64,000 bases of DNA from Endozoicomonas sp. 4G. Lineage in GTDB: Bacteria > Pseudomonadota > Gammaproteobacteria > Pseudomonadales > Endozoicomonadaceae. The stretch spans positions 1,602,001-1,666,000 of the forward strand of contig NZ_CP082909.1 in assembly GCF_023822025.1 (NCBI RefSeq), given 5' to 3'. Numbering within the stretch: position 1 is the first letter of the stretch; every line of letters begins with the position of its first letter. This document shows, in pieces, positions 24,868 through 35,533 of the stretch. The notes under the pieces were generated by a model. It had not been told where the DNA came from. It saw only the letters and a program-made list of their open reading frames with translations, and ran no database searches. The position numbers and the translations under genes were made by a program.

Positions 24868-26223
24868 ATGGAAAAATCAACACCTAGGCTGGTTACTTAT
24901 ACTCTTTCAATCTTTGCGGCCATTACAGGTCTTTTATTTGGCTATGATACCGGTGTGATCTCGGGAGCCCTCCTTTTTGTAAAAAAAGATTTTATTCTTA
25001 CCATTTATGAAGAACAGCTTGTTGTTTCAGTCATGCTTCTTACGGCAGGCATTGCGACTTTATTTTCGGGGTATTTTACTGACAAGTTAGGTAGAAAGAT
25101 AACGATTTTAATAGGAAGTATTTTATTCATTGCCGGGGCTTTATTCCTGGCTTTTGCAATGAGCTTCCATGATTTAATTATTGGGCGAGTGATTACAGGG
25201 CTTGCTATTGGAATTTCAATGACAGCAGCTCCTATGTACATTGCTGAAATCGCTCCTGCAAAAATTCGCGGTGGGCTTGTCACAACCAATCAACTGTTTG
25301 TAACCATTGGGATTTTGCTGGCATTTATTATGAACTATGCCTTTTCCGGTATAGAGGATGGGTGGAGGTGGATGTTTGGTTTTGGTATGGTCCCAGCAGT
25401 TATTCAGTTCATTGCTCTTGCTTGTTTTCCTAAAACCCCCCGCTTTTTAGCCTCAAAAGGGAAATTCAAACAAGCACTTAGTGTTTTAAAATCAATTCGG
25501 GAAGCTGATCAAGCAGAAAAAGAACTTGAGAAAATCAAAGGCAGTCTAAAAAAAGAAAAAACAAAATTTAAAGAGCTTCTTCACTCGGATATATGGCCTG
25601 CATTCACTGTTTCAATTGCTCTGCACTCATTTCAACAACTTACAGGAATAAATGCGGTTATTTATTATGCACCGCAGATTTTTTTAAGTACTGGGTTTAC
25701 CTCCACACACGCTGCAATCTTAGCAACAATTGGGGTTGGAGTTGTCAATGTGCTGATGACAATCATCGCCCTTCCTCTGTTGGATAGGTGGGGAAGAAGG
25801 CCCCTGTTTTTCACAGGCTTATTCGGAATGATCGTTACCCTTGTTGCAATTGGTCTCAGTTTTTTATTCGGAATTCAAAGTAAGTTTATCGCCATTATCT
25901 CTATCGTTTCAATTATGGCTTTTGTTGGAAGTTTTGCTATTAGCCTAGGGCCAATGTCATGGCTCATGCCGAATGAAATGCTGCCTATAAAAGTAAAAGG
26001 GCGTGCTGTGAGTATTGCAATTTTTACAAACTGGTTTTGTAATTTTATTGTTTCTGGAACATTTTTAACCCTGGTGCACTTTATTGGAATAGGCTCAACA
26101 TTTAGCCTTTATGCTGCCATCGCTCTTTTTGCATGGGTTTTCTTTTATGTCTGTTTACCCGAAACAAAAAACAAGCTTTTAGAAGACATTAAGGTGAACT
26201 TTTTTATAAGTAGGAAAAATTAG
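24868..26223 (+). CDS. MFS sugar porter (XylE/GalP/AraE type)
   Basis: This is a 451-residue inner-membrane protein with 12 predicted helices. Sugar-porter signatures are present: GYDTGVISGALL in helix 1, DKLGRK and DRWGRRPLFF after helices 2 and 8, PMYIAEIAPAKIRG after helix 4, QQLTGINAVIYYAP in helix 7 and PETKNK at the end of helix 12. It should import a hexose or pentose by proton symport. It is larger than typical cassette cargo and lacks a clear attC at its left. Low G+C suggests transfer. No ribosome-binding site is obvious. Confidence 0.92.
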   Translation: MEKSTPRLVTYTLSIFAAITGLLFGYDTGVISGALLFVKKDFILTIYEEQLVVSVMLLTAGIATLFSGYFTDKLGRKITILIGSILFIAGALFLAFAMSFHDLIIGRVITGLAIGISMTAAPMYIAEIAPAKIRGGLVTTNQLFVTIGILLAFIMNYAFSGIEDGWRWMFGFGMVPAVIQFIALACFPKTPRFLASKGKFKQALSVLKSIREADQAEKELEKIKGSLKKEKTKFKELLHSDIWPAFTVSIALHSFQQLTGINAVIYYAPQIFLSTGFTSTHAAILATIGVGVVNVLMTIIALPLLDRWGRRPLFFTGLFGMIVTLVAIGLSFLFGIQSKFIAIISIVSIMAFVGSFAISLGPMSWLMPNEMLPIKVKGRAVSIAIFTNWFCNFIVSGTFLTLVHFIGIGSTFSLYAAIALFAWVFFYVCLPETKNKLLEDIKVNFFISRKN

Positions 26224-26240
26224 CTTTGTGCCACAAACTA

Positions 26241-26317
26241 CAACATAATGAATACTTCCAGATCGTTACGGGGTTTTTCTCCACCCACCGACGCTGCGGC
26301 TGAACCAAAAGTTAAAC
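26241..26317 (+). repeat. attC-like site 16, degenerate
   Basis: CAACATAATGAATACTTCC, GATCGTTACGGGG, CACCCACCGACGCTGCGGC and AAAAGTTAAAC follow the order of the long sites but with many changes. Confidence 0.5.
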
Positions 26318-26370
26318 GTCATATGTGTATAGAGCGTTGATGTTTACACATTATCGATAGGGCTCAGAAT

Positions 26371-26434
26371 ATAACAATGTTTCCAATTCGTTTCAGGAAT
26401 TCTGCTCTCCACTTCCCATGTACAAGCATTATAC
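26371..26434 (+). repeat. attC-like site 17, degenerate
   Basis: ATAACAATGTTTCCAATTCG, then CAGGAATTCTG and ACAAGCATTATAC. It is the last recognisable site before the tRNA gene. Confidence 0.5.
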
Positions 26435-26473
26435 TCTAGCCCATTTGTTTATGATTGAGAGACTTTAAAGAAA

Positions 26474-26818
26474 ATGAATTCATTGCAAATAGCAGAGTAT
26501 TACTTCCAACTCTCCAACGACAGTAACTTTGATGAAATCACCAAGCTGTTTTGTCAAAGCTCTACGTACCGATCAGGAAAGGGAGAGCTTTTCCTGGGAG
26601 TGAGTGACATCATGTCGATGCAGCGACGTTATCATGGACTGTTTGCAAAGCTTGAGTGGCAAGTAAACAGCGTTACGGAGACCAAGCCCGGAATCGTTCA
26701 TTTCAATTTTAACTTTGTGGGTGAAACTCATACTGGAGAAAGAGTAGAGTACTCTGGTTTGGAAGATGTGGTCGTATACGGTGGTAAAATTCAGCATATC
26801 CAGGTGCAACGCCTGTGA
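26474..26818 (+). CDS. SnoaL/NTF2-like fold protein
   Basis: This is a 114-residue protein with the order of a small cone-shaped alpha+beta barrel: an N-terminal helix (NSLQIAEYYFQLSNDSNFDEI), a LFCQSSTYRSGKGELFLG turn, SVTETKPGIVHFNFNFVGET strands and the closing strand GKIQHIQVQRL. Such domains serve as ketosteroid-isomerase-like enzymes or binding modules; no catalytic set can be named. It is the final gene of the accessory region, 75 bases from the 3' end of the tRNA gene on the opposite strand. Confidence 0.75.
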   Translation: MNSLQIAEYYFQLSNDSNFDEITKLFCQSSTYRSGKGELFLGVSDIMSMQRRYHGLFAKLEWQVNSVTETKPGIVHFNFNFVGETHTGERVEYSGLEDVVVYGGKIQHIQVQRL

Positions 26819-26892
26819 AGTCAGAGTATGCGACACTGACGGCATGGATTAACCGACTGCTTTAAATTTACACAGGGAATAAAAATTCGAAC

Positions 26893-26979
26893 TGGTACCG
26901 GTGGGCGGACTCGAACCGCCACGCCCGCAAAGGCGGGGGATTTTGAATCCCCTATGTCTACCAATTCCATCACACCGGC
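26893..26979 (-). tRNA. tRNA-Leu (anticodon CAA)
   Basis: The complement folds as an 87-base tRNA including an encoded CCA. Acceptor GCCGGTG pairs with CACCGGT (one G-U), the D loop contains GGTAGAC, and the anticodon stem GGGGA/TCCCC surrounds TTCAAAA. The long variable arm CGCCTTTGCGGGCG is typical of Leu, and the T loop is GTTCGAGTCC. It marks the border between the cassette region and core genes. Confidence 0.97.
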
Positions 26980-27110
26980 ACTGTTTTCAGGGCTGAGCTG
27001 CCCCGAGAAGATGTGGCCTAGTATACATAAGCCCGAAGGGTTTTCAACAGCCGCTTTGCCCTGAGCCTCACTATTCATTGTGAGTGAAACCAGCGTACAT
27101 GGAATCGCGC

Positions 27111-27139
27111 CTGACAGAGCCAGAGTTTTGCAGTATATT
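27111..27139 (+). promoter_or_regulatory. Sigma-70 promoter for queA
   Basis: CTGACA (27111-27116), 17 bases, then TATATT (27134-27139). Transcription would begin ~20 bases before the queA start codon. Confidence 0.6.
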
Positions 27140-27166
27140 CACCGGTTTTTTACCACACACCTAATT

Positions 27167-28192
27167 ATGCGCGTCAGTGATTTTGATTTTGAGTTGCCCG
27201 ATGAGCAGATTGCCCGGTTTCCTGCCAGGGAGCGAACTGGTAGTCGTCTGTTGCAGCTTGATGGTCCGACAGAAACCATTACCCATGGACAGTTTACCGA
27301 TGTAGAAAGCCTGCTCGAGCCCGGCGATCTGTTGGTTATGAATAACACCCGGGTGATTCCTGCAAGATTGTTTGGCCGAAAGGAAACCGGTGGCAAACTG
27401 GAAGTGCTGATAGAACGTGTTTTGGAAGAACGAAAAGTGTTAGCACACGTGCGTTCCAGCAAAGCGCCAAAACCCGGCAGTCGAATTTTTCTGGCGGATG
27501 ACTGCATTGAAGCAGAAGTGGCGGGTCGACAGGGAGCTTTGTTCCTTATTGATTTTGATAAGCCTGTGCTTCCTCAGTTACAAGAACATGGTCATATGCC
27601 GCTTCCCCCTTATATTGATCGTGAAGATGGCAGTGCTGATCGCCTTAGATACCAGACAGTGTTTGCACAAAAAGACGGTGCTGTGGCAGCGCCAACGGCA
27701 GGACTGCATTTTGACGAAACTCTGTTGCAGCGTCTGAAAGATAAGGGTGTTGAGCAGGCGTTTGTTACCCTGCACGTAGGTTCTGGTACCTTCCAGCCAG
27801 TGCGGGTTGAAAATATCGCTGACCATGAAATGCATTCTGAGTACATCGAAGTACCGGAAGAGGTCTGTGAGGCGGTCAAAGCAGCCCGTGCCAGGGGTAA
27901 TAAAGTGGTGGCTGTGGGGACTACATCGGTTCGTTCCCTGGAGTCGGCTTCCAGAGATGGCGACATCAAACCCTTCTTTGGCGATACCGATATTTTTATT
28001 TTTCCGGGTTATGAATTCCGCTCGGTGGATGCCATGATCACCAATTTTCACCTTCCCCAGTCAACATTGCTGATGCTGGTCAGTGCGTTTTTGGGTAGAG
28101 ACGCGATACTTCGAGCCTATAACGAGGCAGTAAAAGAAGGGTATCGATTCTTCAGTTATGGTGATGCCATGTGGCTGACCCGGAAAGGCTGA
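27167..28192 (+). CDS. queA: S-adenosylmethionine:tRNA ribosyltransferase-isomerase
   Basis: QueA adds the ribosyl moiety of SAM to preQ1 in tRNA, giving epoxyqueuosine at the wobble base of GUN anticodons. The protein (341 residues from ATG 27167) begins [19 protein letters not shown] like the E. coli protein and keeps [39 protein letters not shown] and [12 protein letters not shown]. The ORF is open to 27080, but homology and the promoter position favour 27167. It is followed by tgt, the next enzyme to act on the same tRNAs. Confidence 0.95.
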   Translation: MRVSDFDFELPDEQIARFPARERTGSRLLQLDGPTETITHGQFTDVESLLEPGDLLVMNNTRVIPARLFGRKETGGKLEVLIERVLEERKVLAHVRSSKAPKPGSRIFLADDCIEAEVAGRQGALFLIDFDKPVLPQLQEHGHMPLPPYIDREDGSADRLRYQTVFAQKDGAVAAPTAGLHFDETLLQRLKDKGVEQAFVTLHVGSGTFQPVRVENIADHEMHSEYIEVPEEVCEAVKAARARGNKVVAVGTTSVRSLESASRDGDIKPFFGDTDIFIFPGYEFRSVDAMITNFHLPQSTLLMLVSAFLGRDAILRAYNEAVKEGYRFFSYGDAMWLTRKG

Positions 28193-28287
28193 ACAAGAAA
28201 GTCGGGCGCAGGGCTTGAAAAAAAGCGATCCGCTCCCACCTTAAAGCTAATTTAATTTTTGAAATAACTCAGATGAATGCGTTGTAG

Positions 28288-29442
<1,155 letters not shown>

Positions 29443-29511
29443 CGATCTGGTGTGATCCTGTTTTTGTGACGGAATTTTATTGTTTTTTTATTGTCTCTAA
29501 GGAGTATCTGA

Positions 29512-29850
29512 ATGATTCCATTCATCAGTCCGGCATTTGCTGAAGCGGCTGGCGCGGCCCCTGCGGGTCCGAGCATGTATGGTCAGCTGATCATGCTGGG
29601 CGGTTTTGTCCTGATTTTCTGGTTGCTGATCTGGCGTCCGCAGTCCAAGCGCGCTAAAGAGCATAAAAATCTGCTCAGCAATCTGGCCAAGGGTGATGAG
29701 GTTGTGACCACCGGTGGTATCGTTGGCAAGGTTGTGAACACCACCGATGATTTTATCACTCTGAAGGTTGCTGAGAACATTGAACTGAATTTCCAAAAAT
29801 CTTCAGTGGCTGCTTCACTGCCCAAGGGTACGCTGAAAGCCATTAAATAG
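29512..29850 (+). CDS. yajC: Sec translocon accessory subunit YajC
   Basis: YajC is a small inner-membrane partner of SecDF. The 112-residue protein has one transmembrane helix (IMLGGFVLIFWLLIW) then the conserved RPQSKRAKEHKNLLSNL and KGDEVVTTGGIVGKV. Ribosome-binding site TAAGGAGTATCTG. It precedes secD by 219 bases, which contain an imperfect hairpin (CGACCGGAAATCGAAG and TGGTTTCCGGTTATC) but no gene. Confidence 0.96.
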   Translation: MIPFISPAFAEAAGAAPAGPSMYGQLIMLGGFVLIFWLLIWRPQSKRAKEHKNLLSNLAKGDEVVTTGGIVGKVVNTTDDFITLKVAENIELNFQKSSVAASLPKGTLKAIK

Positions 29851-30069
29851 CAGCTATGGGCTGGTCAACAGCCTAAGCTAAGGAAACGATTTTTCTGCAT
29901 CGTTGATGATGAAAAATTTTTTCATGATAAAAAGCGCGACCGGAAATCGAAGATGGTTTCCGGTTATCTCTGGAGAAACGGATTTTGCCTGAGCATCAGG
30001 GCGAGTTTTCGTTCCTTGAGCAGGCTCCTGATCCAGGCATTTAATATTTAGAACAGGAACCGGTGGGCC

Positions 30070-31932
30070 ATGCTCAATCGATACCCCCTGTGGAAGTACC
30101 TGCTGATTGCAACCATCGTTGCCCTTGGTTTTGTGTACGCTCTGCCCAACTTGTACCCCGATGATCCCGCCATTCAGATATCGGGCGACAGCTCATCAGA
30201 AACCATCAGTACTGATGTGCAGAATAAGGCGCAAGAAGCGCTGGCTGAGGCCAATATCGAGGTCAAGGCCGCTGATATAGAAAATAATGTCCTGTTGATC
30301 CGGCTGAAGCATGCCGATCAACAGCAATTGGCTAAATCAGTGGTCAAGGAAGCTTTGGGCGATGACTATATCGTGGCACTCAACCTGGCGCCGACGACGC
30401 CGGAGTGGCTGACCTCCATCGGTGCCTATCCCATGAAGCTGGGTCTGGATCTGTCGGGTGGTGTGCACTTCCAGCTGGAGGTGGATACGGAGCGGGCCGT
30501 CAAGACCAAGCTGGATATTTCAAATACCGAAATTCGCACCTTGCTTCGTAAGGAAAGGCTGCGTTATCGCACCATGCCTGATCGTGCTGACGGTGCCCGT
30601 CAACTGGCATTCCTGGACAAAGCGACCCGGGACAAGGCTGAGCGCCTGATCAAACGGGAGTTCCCTGATCTGCTGGTAGAGGCAGAGGACCTGGGCGAGC
30701 GTTACGCTGTTTCCTACCGCTACTCCGAACAATACATTCGTGAACTGGAAGATTATGCGGTCAAACAAAACCTGACCACAGTTCGTAACCGTGTTAACGA
30801 GCTGGGTGTATCTGAGCCTCTGGTTCAGCGTCAGGGGCGAAACAGTATTGTTGTTGAGCTTCCGGGTGTTCAGGATACCGCAGAAGCCAAGCGTATCCTG
30901 GGTAAAACCGCTAACCTTGAGTTCCGGCTTGAGGCGCTGCCCAATGCTTCTCGCAGTACGACAGAGGCTTTCGATTACCGGGGTCGTACCGTTGACCTGG
31001 AACGCGACATCATTATCACTGGTGAGCGTGTTTCCAGTGCTCAGTCTAACTTTGATACCGAAAGTGGCCAGCCTCAGGTAAACATCAGCCTGGACAGTAC
31101 CGGCGGCAAAAAGATGAACAACGCCACCCGTAATAACATCGGGCGCAGCATGGCGGTTATCTTTATCGAGCAGAAGCCGGTCACCCGCACTGAAACCCGA
31201 GAAGTTGATGGCAAAATGGTCAAGGTTAAGGTGCCTGGTTTCCGTGAAGAAAGGCGGGTCATCAGTCTTGCCACTGTTCAGTCAGCACTGGGTAACCAGT
31301 TCCGTATTACTGGCCTTGATTCTTCCGCTGAAGCGTCGGAACTGGCTCTGTTGCTCAGGGCGGGTTCCCTGGCAGCACCTATGTACTTTGTTGAAGAACG
31401 CACAGTCGGCCCAAGTCTGGGTGCAGAGAACATCAAAATGGGGCTGGACTCCACGCTGATGGGCCTGGGTATGGTCATTATGTTTATGGTGGTGGTTTAC
31501 CGGGTGTTTGGTTTGCTGGCAAACATTGCCCTGGCCATCAACCTGATGCTGCTGATTGCTGTGATGAGTATCTTCGGCGCCACCCTGACTATGCCGGGTA
31601 TCGCAGGTATCGTGCTGACGCTGGGTATGGCGGTGGATGCCAATGTGCTGGTGTTCTCACGTATCCGGGAGGAAATCAAGTTAGGGCGTCCGGTACAGCG
31701 TGCGATTCACGATGGTTATGACCGTGCTTTCGTATCAATCTTTGATGGTAACATTACCACGCTGCTGGTGGGGTTGATCCTCTTTGCTGTGGGAACCGGT
31801 CCCATCAAGGGCTTCGCTGTGACTCTGTCTATCGGTATCGTCACATCCATGTTCACCGCGATTATGGTGACCCGCTCACTGGTGAATCTGGTGTACGGCG
31901 GTCGTCGTGATCTGAAAAAATTGAGCATCTGA
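30070..31932 (+). CDS. secD: Protein translocase subunit SecD
   Basis: SecD works with SecF to drive the late, proton-motive-force-dependent stage of protein export. The 620-residue protein has an N-terminal transmembrane helix (YLLIATIVALGFVYALPNLY), LGLDLSGGVHFQLEV at the start of the P1 head, a large periplasmic domain, then five C-terminal helices including GIAGIVLTLGMAVDANVLVF and the DGNITTLLVGLILF helix. Its length matches E. coli SecD (615). It ends 10 bases before the secF start. Confidence 0.97.
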   Translation: MLNRYPLWKYLLIATIVALGFVYALPNLYPDDPAIQISGDSSSETISTDVQNKAQEALAEANIEVKAADIENNVLLIRLKHADQQQLAKSVVKEALGDDYIVALNLAPTTPEWLTSIGAYPMKLGLDLSGGVHFQLEVDTERAVKTKLDISNTEIRTLLRKERLRYRTMPDRADGARQLAFLDKATRDKAERLIKREFPDLLVEAEDLGERYAVSYRYSEQYIRELEDYAVKQNLTTVRNRVNELGVSEPLVQRQGRNSIVVELPGVQDTAEAKRILGKTANLEFRLEALPNASRSTTEAFDYRGRTVDLERDIIITGERVSSAQSNFDTESGQPQVNISLDSTGGKKMNNATRNNIGRSMAVIFIEQKPVTRTETREVDGKMVKVKVPGFREERRVISLATVQSALGNQFRITGLDSSAEASELALLLRAGSLAAPMYFVEERTVGPSLGAENIKMGLDSTLMGLGMVIMFMVVVYRVFGLLANIALAINLMLLIAVMSIFGATLTMPGIAGIVLTLGMAVDANVLVFSRIREEIKLGRPVQRAIHDGYDRAFVSIFDGNITTLLVGLILFAVGTGPIKGFAVTLSIGIVTSMFTAIMVTRSLVNLVYGGRRDLKKLSI

Positions 31933-31942
31933 GGTGGTCATT

Positions 31943-32857
31943 ATGGCAGATCAAAAAATCATTAATTTTATGAAGTTGCGTACCTACGCAACCGTTCTTT
32001 CCGTTGTGATGATCGTAGGTTCCCTGGCCTCACTGGGCATCAAGGGAATTAACTGGGGTCTGGACTTTACCGGCGGTACCCTGATCGAACTGGTGTATGA
32101 TAAACCAGCTAACACAGAAGAGATTCGCAGTCAGCTGGGTGATGCTGGTCACAGTGACGCTGTCGTCCAGGAATTCGGTTCTGTGCGTGATATTCTGGTT
32201 CGTATCCCCGGTGACGATCCGGCTCTGGGGCATAGTATTGCCAGATTGCTGGATCAGAATCACGTGGGTAGCGTTGTCGTCAAGCGGGTTGAGTTTGTTG
32301 GCCCTCAGGTAGGTGAGCGACTGAGAGAGCAGGGCGGTTTGGGTATGCTGATGGCCCTGGGGCTGGTCATGCTTTATATCGCTTTCCGGTTCCAGTTCAA
32401 GTTCTCTGTGGGTGCCGTTCTGGCATTGACCCATGACAGCATTATCGTCCTGGGGTTGTTCTCCTTGCTGCAGTTGCCGTTCGACCTCACTGTTCTGGCG
32501 GCGATACTGGCGGTTATCGGTTACTCGTTGAACGATACCATCATTGTGTACGACAGAATTCGTGAAAATTTCAGAAAGTTGAGAAAGGGGGATGCCGATG
32601 AAATTATCAACGTTTCCCTGACTCAGACACTGGGCAGGACATTGGCCACCTCCGGTACCACCCTGATGGTGCTGCTCTCACTGTTTCTGTTTGGTGGTGA
32701 AATGATCAATGGTTTCGCTACAGCCCTGATTGTAGGTATTGGTGTGGGTACTTATTCCTCCATCTACATTGCTTCCAATCTGCTGATTTATATGAAGATC
32801 AGTCGTGACGACCTGATTGTTCCTGTTAAGGAAGGCGACGTTGATCAGAGACCCTGA
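31943..32857 (+). CDS. secF: Protein translocase subunit SecF
   Basis: This is the 304-residue partner of SecD. It shows KGINWGLDFTGGTLIELVYD after helix 1, VGPQVGERLREQGGLGM before helix 2 and GYSLNDTIIVYDRIREN between helices 4 and 5, all typical of SecF. ATG 31943 is favoured because GAGGTGG lies 5 bases upstream; GTG 31934 is in frame. The operon ends with a clear terminator. Confidence 0.97.
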   Translation: MADQKIINFMKLRTYATVLSVVMIVGSLASLGIKGINWGLDFTGGTLIELVYDKPANTEEIRSQLGDAGHSDAVVQEFGSVRDILVRIPGDDPALGHSIARLLDQNHVGSVVVKRVEFVGPQVGERLREQGGLGMLMALGLVMLYIAFRFQFKFSVGAVLALTHDSIIVLGLFSLLQLPFDLTVLAAILAVIGYSLNDTIIVYDRIRENFRKLRKGDADEIINVSLTQTLGRTLATSGTTLMVLLSLFLFGGEMINGFATALIVGIGVGTYSSIYIASNLLIYMKISRDDLIVPVKEGDVDQRP

Positions 32858-32874
32858 TCGTTATCAGTTTGATC

Positions 32875-32908
32875 AAAAAACCGGCTGGTAAAAAGGCCGG
32901 TTTTTTTT
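32875..32908 (+). terminator. Rho-independent terminator of the queA-secF cluster
   Basis: AAAAACCGGC and GCCGGTTTTT pair around a 10-base loop (TGGTAAAAAG), and the right arm runs into eight T. Confidence 0.9.
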
Positions 32909-32995
32909 GTGCTGCATAAAAACAGTCTGAACAATCGCTTTGGTTTGTGCGCCAAATATTATTACACTGGTGTTTTTTCATATTGAGGGTTCAGT

Positions 32996-33535
32996 ATGCT
33001 GAGTCAGGACAATACGGCCCTGGTTGTGGTCGATGTTCAGGGTAAACTTGCCACGTTAATGTACAGGCAGAAAAACATGCATGACGGCCTGGTGAAAATG
33101 ATTAAAGGGGCTCGAATGCTGGAGTTGTCGGTTTTCTGGTTGGAACAGCTGCCCGAAAAACTGGGGCCAACGAGCCCGAGTGTGGCTGATGAGCTGAAAG
33201 GTTTAACCCCTGTCGCAAAGGCATCCTTCAGTGGTTGTGGGGAGCAGGCATTTATGGATTCACTGAAGGCTGCTGGAAAAACCCACATTTTGCTGGCAGG
33301 TATTGAGGCCCATATTTGTGTTTATCAGACAGCCCTGGATTTAATGAATTCGGGGTACGAAGTGGAAGTGGTGGTCGATGCAACCTCATCCAGGTCAAAG
33401 CAAAACAAACGACTGGCGTTAGATAAGTTGGCACGGAAGGGGGTCGAGATGACCAGTGTTGAAATGAGTCTGTTTGAATTGATGAAAACAGCGAATTGCG
33501 ATGCTTTTCGAGATGTGGCAAAACTGGTCAAATGA
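32996..33535 (+). CDS. Isochorismatase-family hydrolase
   Basis: This is a 179-residue cysteine hydrolase. The fold's catalytic residues are visible: Asp in ALVVVDVQGKL, Lys in PVAKASFSGCG and the nucleophile Cys in AGIEAHICVYQTALDL. The product resembles the YcaC/nicotinamidase-like branch of unknown substrate. It is monocistronic and converges with suhB. A 10-11-bp hairpin between them (33556-33585) may end both transcripts. Confidence 0.88.
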   Translation: MLSQDNTALVVVDVQGKLATLMYRQKNMHDGLVKMIKGARMLELSVFWLEQLPEKLGPTSPSVADELKGLTPVAKASFSGCGEQAFMDSLKAAGKTHILLAGIEAHICVYQTALDLMNSGYEVEVVVDATSSRSKQNKRLALDKLARKGVEMTSVEMSLFELMKTANCDAFRDVAKLVK

Positions 33536-33555
33536 TAACACTTGGCACTTGAACA

Positions 33556-33585
33556 CTGAGCCTTATCCCTGAAGGATAAGGCTCT
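33556..33585. terminator. Hairpin between convergent genes
   Basis: GAGCCTTATCC and GGATAAGGCTC are perfectly complementary around a 4-base loop. There is no long T tract, so termination efficiency is uncertain. Confidence 0.5.
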
Positions 33586-33591
33586 GAAGGA

Positions 33592-34407
33592 TCAGCGTCC
33601 CATATTTTCATGGGCAAATGGACGAATACGTTGCAGAACTTCCTTGAAGCATTTGGGGTTAGCTGCAACAACCTGGCCTTTGTCCAGGAAGTCGTGTCCG
33701 CCACTAAAGTCGCTGCACAGGCCGCCCGCTTCCTGAATTAACAGTGCGCCAGCCGCCATATCGTATTTTTGCAGGCCAAATTCCCAGAAGGCATCCAGAC
33801 GTCCGCAGGCAACATAGGCCAGATCCAGGGCAGCAGCGCCTGCACGACGAATGCCAGCAGTATCACCCAGCAGGGAGCGCATCATGTTCAGGTAGCCGTC
33901 CAGATAGTTCAGGTTGTGGCCCGAGAAAGGAATTCCGGTGCCGATCAGTGCGCCTTCAAGACTTTTACGATTGCTGACGCGGATGCGCTTGCTGTTCAGT
34001 GTGGCGCCTTGTCCACGACTGGCGCAAAATGCCTCATCCCGAACGGGGTCAAGTACAACGGCATGCTCAATACGACCGCGGTACTGACAGGCGATGGAAA
34101 TAGCGAAAGTAGGAATGCCACGGATGAAGTTGGTAGTGCCATCCAGTGGATCAATGATCCAGAGGTAGTCCTTACCTTCTCCTTTTCCTTCGACGATACC
34201 GGACTCTTCGCCAAAGAATCCGTGGTCGGGGTACGCTTTCTTCAATGCGCCGATAATGGCTTTCTCGGAAGCTCTGTCCACTTCGGTGACAAAGTCGTTC
34301 CGGTCTTTTGCCTGCACCTTGAGGCTCTCGAGGTCCTGGTGGGCGTGAAGAATAATTTCGGCGGCCGTGCGAGCTGCTCGCAAGGCCATATTCACCATGG
34401 GTTGCAT
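33592..34407 (-). CDS. suhB: Inositol-1-monophosphatase family protein SuhB
   Basis: This is a 271-residue Mg-dependent phosphatase that in E. coli also joins the ribosomal RNA antitermination complex. Metal-binding motifs FGEESG, WIIDPLDGTTNFIRG and the C-terminal KYDMAAGALLIQEAGG are intact (YD replaces the more usual WD). It lies divergently from trmJ across a 245-base gap, the common gammaproteobacterial arrangement. The antisense strand has a 218-codon open frame that I treat as a shadow. Confidence 0.95.
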   Translation of the reverse strand: MQPMVNMALRAARTAAEIILHAHQDLESLKVQAKDRNDFVTEVDRASEKAIIGALKKAYPDHGFFGEESGIVEGKGEGKDYLWIIDPLDGTTNFIRGIPTFAISIACQYRGRIEHAVVLDPVRDEAFCASRGQGATLNSKRIRVSNRKSLEGALIGTGIPFSGHNLNYLDGYLNMMRSLLGDTAGIRRAGAAALDLAYVACGRLDAFWEFGLQKYDMAAGALLIQEAGGLCSDFSGGHDFLDKGQVVAANPKCFKEVLQRIRPFAHENMGR

Positions 34408-34652
34408 AGGCTGGACTACGTCTGACTGTGAAAGATCAAAATGCTGACCGGAAGGGTCGGCAGCCTGGTACAGACTGGTCTCTTACTCCTGAAACGCCGG
34501 ATATTGAGCCAGTGACTGGGAAAACAATCGGCGGAGTATAACAGCGTTATTTGCGGTTAGAAACCTTTCGGCGTGCTTCTGTCGTCCTGCCTGTTTCAGT
34601 TCTCGTAGCTGTCAGTCATCGTTTAGGTTAAACTCGCCGGTCAAATCGTTTT

Positions 34653-35483
34653 ATGCCACGACAATCCACCCGCCACGCGAGATATCCCCCAGTGAGTGAC
34701 TCAGTCGCAATTGAGCCATTGGTGCTCGACAACATTTCCATTGTTCTGATCAATACCACCCATCCGGGTAATATCGGCGCGGCAGCCAGGGCCATGAAGA
34801 CCATGGCGCTCAGCAAGCTTGTATTGGTGGAGCCACTGGAGTTTCCTTCTGGCAAGGCTCATGCGCTGGCTTCCGGTGCCGATGATCTGCTGACCCGTGC
34901 CAGGGTGGTGGGTTCTTTGGAAGAAGCGGTGGCAGACTGTCACTTTGTGGTGGGTACCAGTGCCAGGGTCAGAGGGGTGTCATTACCCCTGGTCGATCCC
35001 CGTGCCTGCGCTGGCCGGATTCTTGGTGAAGCGGGTTCAGGGAAAATTGCTCTGGTATTTGGCAGGGAAGATCGTGGAATGACGAATGAAGAGTTGCAGA
35101 TGTGTCATCTTCAGGTGCATGTTCCGACCGATCCAGATTTTAGTTCGCTGAACCTCGGAGCGGCTGTTCAGGTAATGGCCTATGAGTTAAGGATGGCGTG
35201 GTTGGCGATCACCCGGGGTGAGGTGCCGCTGCCTTCGCCGCGAACCCATGATCTGGCATCCCAGGATGATATGGAACGCTTCTATGAGCACTTGTATAAG
35301 ACACTGGTGCAAATTGGTTTTCTTGATCACAGCAGTCACGAGAAGATCATGGCCAAGCTTAGGCGTATGTATGGACGTATTCGTCCAGACCGGATTGAGT
35401 TGAATATCCTCAGGGGGATTTTGTCAGAGACCGGGAAGTTTGCCGAATCTGCTGGCAGTTCTGAAGAGGCTCAAAAGCAGTAA
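34653..35483 (+). CDS. trmJ: tRNA (cytidine/uridine-32-2'-O)-methyltransferase TrmJ
   Basis: This is a SPOUT-family methyltransferase that uses SAM to modify position 32 of several tRNAs. Visible motifs are INTTHPGNIGAAARAMKTM at the start, VVGTSARVRG, ALVFGREDRGMTNEEL and the knot segment SSLNLGAAVQVMAYELRMA. ATG 34653 gives 276 residues. The first ~25 residues are not conserved, and GTG 34692 could be the real start, since neither has a good ribosome-binding site. It is upstream of cysE and the isc genes. Confidence 0.93.
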   Translation: MPRQSTRHARYPPVSDSVAIEPLVLDNISIVLINTTHPGNIGAAARAMKTMALSKLVLVEPLEFPSGKAHALASGADDLLTRARVVGSLEEAVADCHFVVGTSARVRGVSLPLVDPRACAGRILGEAGSGKIALVFGREDRGMTNEELQMCHLQVHVPTDPDFSSLNLGAAVQVMAYELRMAWLAITRGEVPLPSPRTHDLASQDDMERFYEHLYKTLVQIGFLDHSSHEKIMAKLRRMYGRIRPDRIELNILRGILSETGKFAESAGSSEEAQKQ

Positions 35484-35533
35484 GACAGAGTGTTAAAGAA
35501 TAACATCAGCTTCCGGGAATGATGGGTTGATCC

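Noticed and set aside
26821-27078. 85-codon frame on the minus strand over the tRNA gene
   Set aside because: It covers the tRNA-Leu gene and is not coding.
33769-34425. 218-codon open frame antisense to suhB
   Set aside because: It lies fully within suhB on the other strand, has no recognisable domain and no ribosome-binding site; suhB is unambiguous.
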